A DNA stretch of 64,000 nt from the NCBI GenBank assembly GCA_001939145.1, contig LSRX01000295.1, positions 551,632 to 615,631 of the forward strand, written 5' to 3'. The notes below the pieces were generated by a model. The model was not told where the DNA came from, did no database searches, and worked only from the letters and a program-made list of their open reading frames with translations. The position numbers and the translations under genes are program-made. The stretch comes from Symbiodinium microadriaticum (lineage: Eukaryota > Sar > Dinophyceae > Suessiales > Symbiodiniaceae). Positions 59,150-64,000 of the stretch are shown here, piece by piece (position 1 is the stretch's first letter; each line of letters opens with the position of its first letter).

Positions 59150-59530
59150 TACATCTTACGACATGAAGCCCGCTAGAGATAGTCGCAGTCTCGAGCATGC
59201 AAAAGCCCTAACCCTAAACCCTACACAGCCTACACTGAATAAAGAACTCTACCAGACCAAACCCTATCCTAACACATCATTTTCCAAATCAGCTCCCATG
59301 CCACCCTGCCACCTGCCACCCCCAAATCCCTGATTCCTGAAGCCCTACAGCAGAAAATCCTTCCAATCCCCAGTGCTGCGACCCTGAACCCAACTCCCGA
59401 ATCCCAAACGCCAAACCCTAAACCCACCGAAGGGCTCTAACAACTCTAGCACATAGAAGATTAAATAATTACCAAGATCACGCCTTGAGGTTCCTTACTA
59501 TAACTATATACCACATGTAGATAACCTTCT
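59150..59530. other. C-rich unique stretch, nothing recognised
   Basis: Only scattered CCCTAAA words, with no exon-like frame with edges. Confidence 0.35.
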
Positions 59531-59534
59531 TCTA

Positions 59535-59640
59535 TACCTATAGTCTCCATTGTAGTTCCTTTTTTTGGTTTAACCAATTCTATATTAAGGATCCTAAAAG
59601 GTAACCCCAAAAAAGGAACTACAATGGAGACCATGGGTAG
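59535..59640. repeat. Hairpin repeat, family P2 (consensus-like)
   Basis: ACCTATAGTCTCCATTGTAG and CTACAATGGAGACCATGGGT arms. Nearly the same over its length as 61320-61425. Confidence 0.95.
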
Positions 59641-59668
59641 TTCTCAAGGCCCCAACACTAAACCCGAG

Positions 59669-59761
59669 AGCCGCCTGTGGAAGTCGGCCAAAGCCACGGG
59701 CGCGGAGATGCGGCTGAAGCTCCGCAGCTTGGCAAAGGAGGCCATGGCAAGCGCTGTGGAG
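59669..59761 (+). CDS. Candidate exon, charged helix
   Basis: SRLWKSAKATGAEMRLKLRS and LAKEAMASAVE, Lys/Arg/Ala/Glu-rich and clearly more protein-like than the opposite strand. The acceptor is CCCGAG. The donor is G|GTTTAGTTTAGGG, so GT comes from the TTTAGGG tract that follows. Family unknown. Confidence 0.45.
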
Positions 59762-60204
59762 GGTTTAGTTTAGGGTTTTAGGGGTTTAGTTTAGGGTTTT
59801 AGGGCTTGGGGCTTGTTATAGTTTATAGGATTCAGTGGTTTAGGGTTTCGGGCATCTGGGCTTTAGTTCCTACTTGGCTTTGGGTAGAGTTAAGGAGGTT
59901 GTGTTGGGGGGATACGCTCTTGGCGGGAATCGAGATCGGAGTGTCGTCCTTGAGAACAGGATTCTGGGTCCGCGGCGTGTGTGCTTGCTCTGGGCGTTTT
60001 GGGGACGGAAGGGAAGAGGGCCAGGGCGAAGGTAGACGATTTTCTGGGAGCTAGGTTCTAGTTCTGAAGCTGCAAGATGAAAGGCTGCAGCGGCTGCACA
60101 TTTTAGGCTAAGGGCGTGGTGTTGAAGGCTCTGGGCTTTGCGCAATGTGCGGAGCAGCCAAAACGGATCCCGGCAGAATGTGTCTAAATAACCTGCACCG
60201 AATG

Positions 60205-60285
60205 ATTAAGCCTGAACCCTAAACCCTAAACTCTAACCCCTAAACCCTAACTCTAAACCCCTAAACCCGAAACCCTAAACCCAAT
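60205..60285 (-). repeat. CCCTAAA tract
   Basis: CCCTAAA with CTCTAACCCC variants. Confidence 0.85.
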
Positions 60286-60566
60286 CGCTGAAGCGTAAAG
60301 CTCCCCAAAGTCCAAATCCTACACCCCCACACCCGAAAACCCAAGAACCCTGAGGCCTAAACAGTCTAAACCCTAAAACCCGACCTCTGAATCCAAAAAC
60401 CTACCGTTTTTTAAGGGTGAGACCCTATGATTTAGGGGTCATAACCTACACTTTTGTCGGGTTTGGGGTTACAGGTAAACCCTTAACGCCTTGGAACCTA
60501 AAAGCCTGCATGGATGCGGTCCTGTCGGACCAGGTATGCTGGATCCTGCTGAATTCGGTGGACAGG

Positions 60567-60668
60567 TAATGTAGTGGCCCTAATAACTAGAATAGAGTTT
60601 TGGAGCCCATTATACTATAGTGATAATAAGGAACCTCGAAGATAGTGTTAGTAATTATTTAGGCTTTT
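60567..60668. repeat. Repeat family P8
   Basis: TAATGTAGTGGCCCTAATAAC start, GATAATAAGGAAC core, GTTAGTAATTATTTAGGC end. Confidence 0.6.
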
Positions 60669-60716
60669 TTATGCCAATCATGCCCCCTCAAGCACGACTG
60701 CATGCATCCGGAGAAA

Positions 60717-61049
60717 NNNNNNNNNNNNNNNNNNNNNNNNNNNNNNNNNNNNNNNNNNNNNNNNNNNNNNNNNNNNNNNNNNNNNNNNNNNNNNNNNNNN
60801 NNNNNNNNNNNNNNNNNNNNNNNNNNNNNNNNNNNNNNNNNNNNNNNNNNNNNNNNNNNNNNNNNNNNNNNNNNNNNNNNNNNNNNNNNNNNNNNNNNNN
60901 NNNNNNNNNNNNNNNNNNNNNNNNNNNNNNNNNNNNNNNNNNNNNNNNNNNNNNNNNNNNNNNNNNNNNNNNNNNNNNNNNNNNNNNNNNNNNNNNNNNN
61001 NNNNNNNNNNNNNNNNNNNNNNNNNNNNNNNNNNNNNNNNNNNNNNNNN
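60717..61049. other. Assembly gap, 333 N
   Basis: Followed by a poly-G run. Confidence 1.
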
Positions 61050-61319
61050 GGGGGGGGGGGGTGTAGGTGTTTATAGGGTTCAGGACAATCTTCGCGGTTC
61101 AGGGTATAGGGTGTGCGTTTTAGGGCTAAGCCTCAAGGCTTATAGGGTGAGTATATACCTTTGAGTGTCGGTTTAGCGCCTAGCGGTTTGGGCTTAAGGT
61201 TTTGCGGTTTACCTAACTGTATTTCCCTTTTGTTAACCAGCTCCACGACAAAAAACCTTCAAGACAGAAACAACAACAGTGGAGGTGACGTGCTTCAGGA
61301 ACCCTGAAACCTGCACCAT

Positions 61320-61425
61320 GCCTATAGTCTCCATTGTAGTTCCTTTTTTTTGGTTTAACCAATTCTATATTAAGGATTCTAAAAGGTAACCCCAAAAAAG
61401 GAACTACAATGGAGACTATAGGTAC
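61320..61425. repeat. Hairpin repeat, family P2 (consensus-like)
   Basis: CCTATAGTCTCCATTGTAGT and ACTACAATGGAGACTATAGG are perfect 20-bp inverted ends. Confidence 0.95.
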
Positions 61426-61700
61426 ATCCTAAACCAGGTGTTTGTGATAGGTTAGCGTCGTGCACATTGTCAGCCCAACTGCCTTGCAACCTTCGCAGCC
61501 CGCGAACAAAACATCCTAAGCCCTTTGACCGATGGCTTTTGGGATGGATGTAGACCCCAAACCCTAAACCCCAAACTCTAAACCCTGAACCCTAAACTCC
61601 AAACCCTAAACCCTAAAGCCTAAGAACCAGGATTTTTTTCGGGTTTAGGGTACATATAACAAAGAACCCTCAGGAGTGGCGTCTACCGGCAACCATATAA

Positions 61701-61790
61701 GCTTGTTCTCTAAACCAGGGCCCCCGTGTAGGAACCCCCAAAAATAAAGCAGCACCAATATAAAAAGGCTCCTACTTTGGAGAACTATCC
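61701..61790. repeat. Hairpin repeat, family P6 (diverged)
   Basis: GCTTGTTCTCTAAACCAGGG and CTACTTTGGAGAACTATCC arms. Confidence 0.6.
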
Positions 61791-61799
61791 TAAACCCTA

Positions 61800-62160
61800 A
61801 ACCCTAAAACCCTAAACCGTAACTAAATCCCGAACCAGCTGACACTTCGAAGCCTGCGACAAAAGTCCGGGATTTCTCCGAACCTGCGGGACACAAGCCT
61901 CCTGAAACCACGGTAAACCGTGAACTCCCAAACCACCAAAGGCTCAACCCTGCCTTAACCCACCAGAACCTAATTCCAAAATAGGGTTTATGATCAGAAA
62001 CTACAACAAAAAATAGGGTTTGGTAGGTCAAGGTACCAGATGATCCTCACCTAAACGCCAGCGAAACTCAGTAAAACAACACAACAGCCAACAAAAACAT
62101 CCAAACCTCAATCAGAAGACTGGAACAAAGATCACACGAAGCAATCGAACCCCTAAAACC
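61800..62160. other. A/C-rich stretch, nothing recognised
   Basis: Open on minus for 75 codons without recognisable motif. No named repeat. Confidence 0.3.
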
Positions 62161-62269
62161 CTAAACCCCATGCAACCTCTATTTAACAATATTTAACACT
62201 TTAGACAAACCTTAAAGGAACCAGTAACACGTGTCGTAACCCCAAAAACACCTAAGATAAAACCCCAAA

Positions 62270-62385
62270 CAAATCCTAAACCCTGAGCCCTAAACCCTAA
62301 ACCGAAACCCTAAACCCAAACCCTAAACCCTACACCCCAAACCCCAACCCCTAAACCGTCATCAAACCCTAAACCCTTCATTGTC
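62270..62385 (-). repeat. CCCTAAA tract
   Basis: CCCTAAA with CCCCAAA variants. Confidence 0.85.
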
Positions 62386-62619
62386 AACGAGAACCCCTAC
62401 CTAAACCCCAAAGAACCTACCTTGTTCAGGACTTAGATAAGGAAGTTATAAATAGGGAGCCCTAAAAGGTAGGTTCTTTGAGGTCCAGGTAGCCTAAACC
62501 CTAAACCCTTATAAACCCCACCTAAACCACCAAAAAGTAGGTAAAATAATGGCCCAAAGACCATTATTCTACATACTTTTGGGGTCCAGGTAAACCCTAA
62601 ACCGTAAGCTTTCAAAGAG

Positions 62620-62760
62620 AGCCCTCAACCCTAAACCCTAAACCCCAAACCCCAAACCCCAAACCCTAAACCCCAAGCCCTGAACTTCCAAAACCCCAAA
62701 CCCCAAACCCTAAACCCTAAACCCTAAGCCCCTAAACCCCTTAACCCCTTAAGCCCTCAA
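62620..62760 (-). repeat. CCCTAAA / CCCCAAA tract
   Basis: Mixed units ending in CCCCTTAACCCCTTAAGCCC. Confidence 0.85.
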
Positions 62761-62782
62761 AGAGAACCCCCGTGGCCCTTTC

Positions 62783-62841
62783 CTGGCCTGGGCCTGCAGG
62801 GCCGCCTGCGCTGCCTTGTTCTGCTCCTGCTCCGCGACAGC
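62783..62841 (-). CDS. Candidate exon, coiled-coil segment
   Basis: The acceptor CCCCGAAAAG precedes AVAEQEQNKAAQAALQAQA and part of an Arg codon. The donor is GCCAG|GAAAGG (GA type). The Gln/Ala/Glu-rich helix has no family assigned. The acceptor with the first 12 exon bases is duplicated twice to the right, at 63065 and 63144. Confidence 0.5.
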
Positions 62842-63167
62842 CTTTTCGGGGGTTTAGGGGCCACGGTTTAGGGTTTAGGGCTTAGGGTTTGGGGGTTTAG
62901 GGTTTAGGGTGTAGGGCTTAGGGCTTAGGGTTTGGGGGTTTAGGGTTTAGGGTGTAGGGCTTAGGGCTTAGGGTTTAGGGCCTAGGGCTTGGGGCTTAGG
63001 GTTTAGGGTTTAGGGCTTAGGGTTTGGGGGCCACGGTTTAGGGTTTAGGGTTTAGGGTTTAGGGCTCCGAGACAGCCTTTTCGGGGTTTACGGCTTAGGG
63101 CTTAGGTTTTAGGGTTTCGGGTTCAGGGGCTTAGGGCTTAGAGCTCCGAGACCGCCTTTTCGTGGGG
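62830..63167 (+). repeat. TTTAGGG tracts separating three copies of an exon edge
   Basis: CTCCGCGACAGCCTTTTCGG at 62830-62851 recurs at 63065-63086 (one change) and in weaker form at 63144-63167. The spacers of about 213 and 57 bp are TTTAGGG, CTTAGGG and TTTGGGGG units. Confidence 0.85.
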
Positions 63168-63239
63168 CTTGGGGGCTTGGGAGGGTGGGTTTAGGGTTTA
63201 GAGTATACCTGTGGTCCCCCAAAAGACCTACCTGTTTGA

Positions 63240-63405
63240 GGAACGAGATCCACATGGGACTTTCCGAAAATAGGGGGGCCCAAATGTAGTACGCTAAATA
63301 GTAGGGTCCTTATTACAAGGAGCCCAGAATGAGGTACCCTTAATTTTCGGAAACTCCCATGCAGGCACCATTTAGTAAGGACTCCTAAAAAGGGTAGGTC
63401 TTTTC
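63240..63405. repeat. Palindromic repeat, also at 13690-13800
   Basis: Shared GGGTCCTTATT, GAGG(G)TA(T/C)CC and TTTTCGGAAACTCCC words with a TTTCCGAAAAT counterpart, giving inverted ends. Confidence 0.5.
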
Positions 63406-63640
63406 GGCGGCGGGTGGAGGTTGAGGAGTGAAGGGTTGAGCTTAGAGTTTAGGGGTTTAGGGTGTGGGGCTTTTGGGATTCTGGGGGAGGTGAGGGGAAC
63501 CTGGGCCATCAGGGGCTGCAGGGCTTTATACTTTGGGGTTTTTGGGGCGTGGGCTTTAAGATCGATAGCTGCTTGTCAACCGCTTGTTGATTTGTTTAGG
63601 GCTTCAGGGGTGTCGGTTTGAGGTTTACCTCTTAACTTTG

Positions 63641-63815
63641 TAGCAGCAGGAGGAGGAGTAGTAGTAGTAGTAGTAGGAGTAGCAGCAGCAGCCGCAACAG
63701 TAGCAGTAGCGGTAGCAGTACAGTAGCAGTAATTCATTAGCAGGAGGAGCAGCAGCACCACCACCACCAGTCGTCGTCGTCGTCGTCGTCGTCGTAGTAG
63801 TAGTAGTAGTAGTAG
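63641..63815. repeat. TAG / CAG / CGT trinucleotide microsatellites
   Basis: (TAG)n, (CAG)n, (CGT)n and (AGT)n runs. The minus frame over it is low complexity. Confidence 0.95.
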
Positions 63816-64000
63816 TAACTTAGAAGCAATAAAATGGAAATCGCGAACAGTAACATGAGTAGGAGCAGCAGCAGCAGAAGTACAACTAGAGGTAGCGTCA
63901 CTGCAAGAATGCCGATGTGGGAGTTTCCGAAAAGAAGACGGAAGTACTAGGATCCTTACGCCAAACACCGTCAAGTTGGCACCACCAGTCAGCAGTCCTT

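Noticed and set aside
60620-61076. Frames spanning the gap at 60717-61049
   Set aside because: They consist of unknown bases.
63576-63974. 132-codon minus frame
   Set aside because: Composed mostly of microsatellite-encoded Leu, Arg, Ala and Thr runs.
1-64000. Chromosome end (true telomere)
   Set aside because: TTTAGGG tracts are short, degenerate, in both orientations and interleaved with genes and repeats throughout the window.
1-64000. tRNA, rRNA, snRNA or spliced-leader genes
   Set aside because: No cloverleaf, ribosomal or spliced-leader sequence was noticed on either strand by eye. A covariance-model search would be needed to exclude small RNAs.

Overview
The window looks like nuclear DNA of a dinoflagellate, though no species can be named. 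Three things point there. Plant/alveolate-type TTTAGGG tracts are scattered in both orientations through almost all of the 64 kb. A reconstructable split gene has introns with GC and GA donors as well as GT, and AG|G acceptors. A large, nearly intact LINE has the GC-rich coding style expected of dinoflagellates. The TTTAGGG tracts lie between and inside genes and alternate with unique sequence, so this is not a chromosome end. Assembly gaps lie at 28985-29713, 45530-46074 and 60717-61049, with single Ns at 16625, 20370, 49986 and 55432.

Left part (1-29 kb): exon islands of 40-230 bp sit in long introns or spacers made of TTTAGGG tracts and short hairpin-forming repeats. On the minus strand, nine exons between 18863 and 3525 assemble into most of a Sulfotransfer_4-like P-loop sulfotransferase with a C-terminal membrane segment. 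Every junction checked keeps phase. One N-terminal exon is missing, near a suspect duplication at 15451-17615. A second minus-strand gene, of unknown function, has three phase-consistent exons at 28093-26759.

Centre (29.8-40.9 kb): a full-length non-LTR retrotransposon of 11,061 bp on the minus strand, bounded by a 14-bp target-site duplication and inserted into a TTTAGGG tract. ORF1 has a RanBP2-like zinc finger and a coiled coil. ORF2 (2001 aa) has three diverged internal repeats, then RNase H, then an AP-type endonuclease. A third frame, offset +1, carries the reverse transcriptase and two C2H2 fingers.

Right part (41-64 kb): further exon islands, including a probable minus-strand membrane-protein gene (49268-46563) and an exon with a reading-frame break (53759-53503). 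There is an unusual 0.54-kb array of a TTCGNCGAA-cored 16-mer in both orientations, and there are many hairpin repeats, one nested inside another, plus trinucleotide and TA microsatellites.

The main theme is the behaviour of the TTTAGGG tracts. Several are flanked by direct duplications of neighbouring unique sequence, as if inserted at staggered breaks. Because GTTTAGGG offers a GT donor and TTTAG|GG an acceptor, such tracts are well suited to sit inside, or become, introns.
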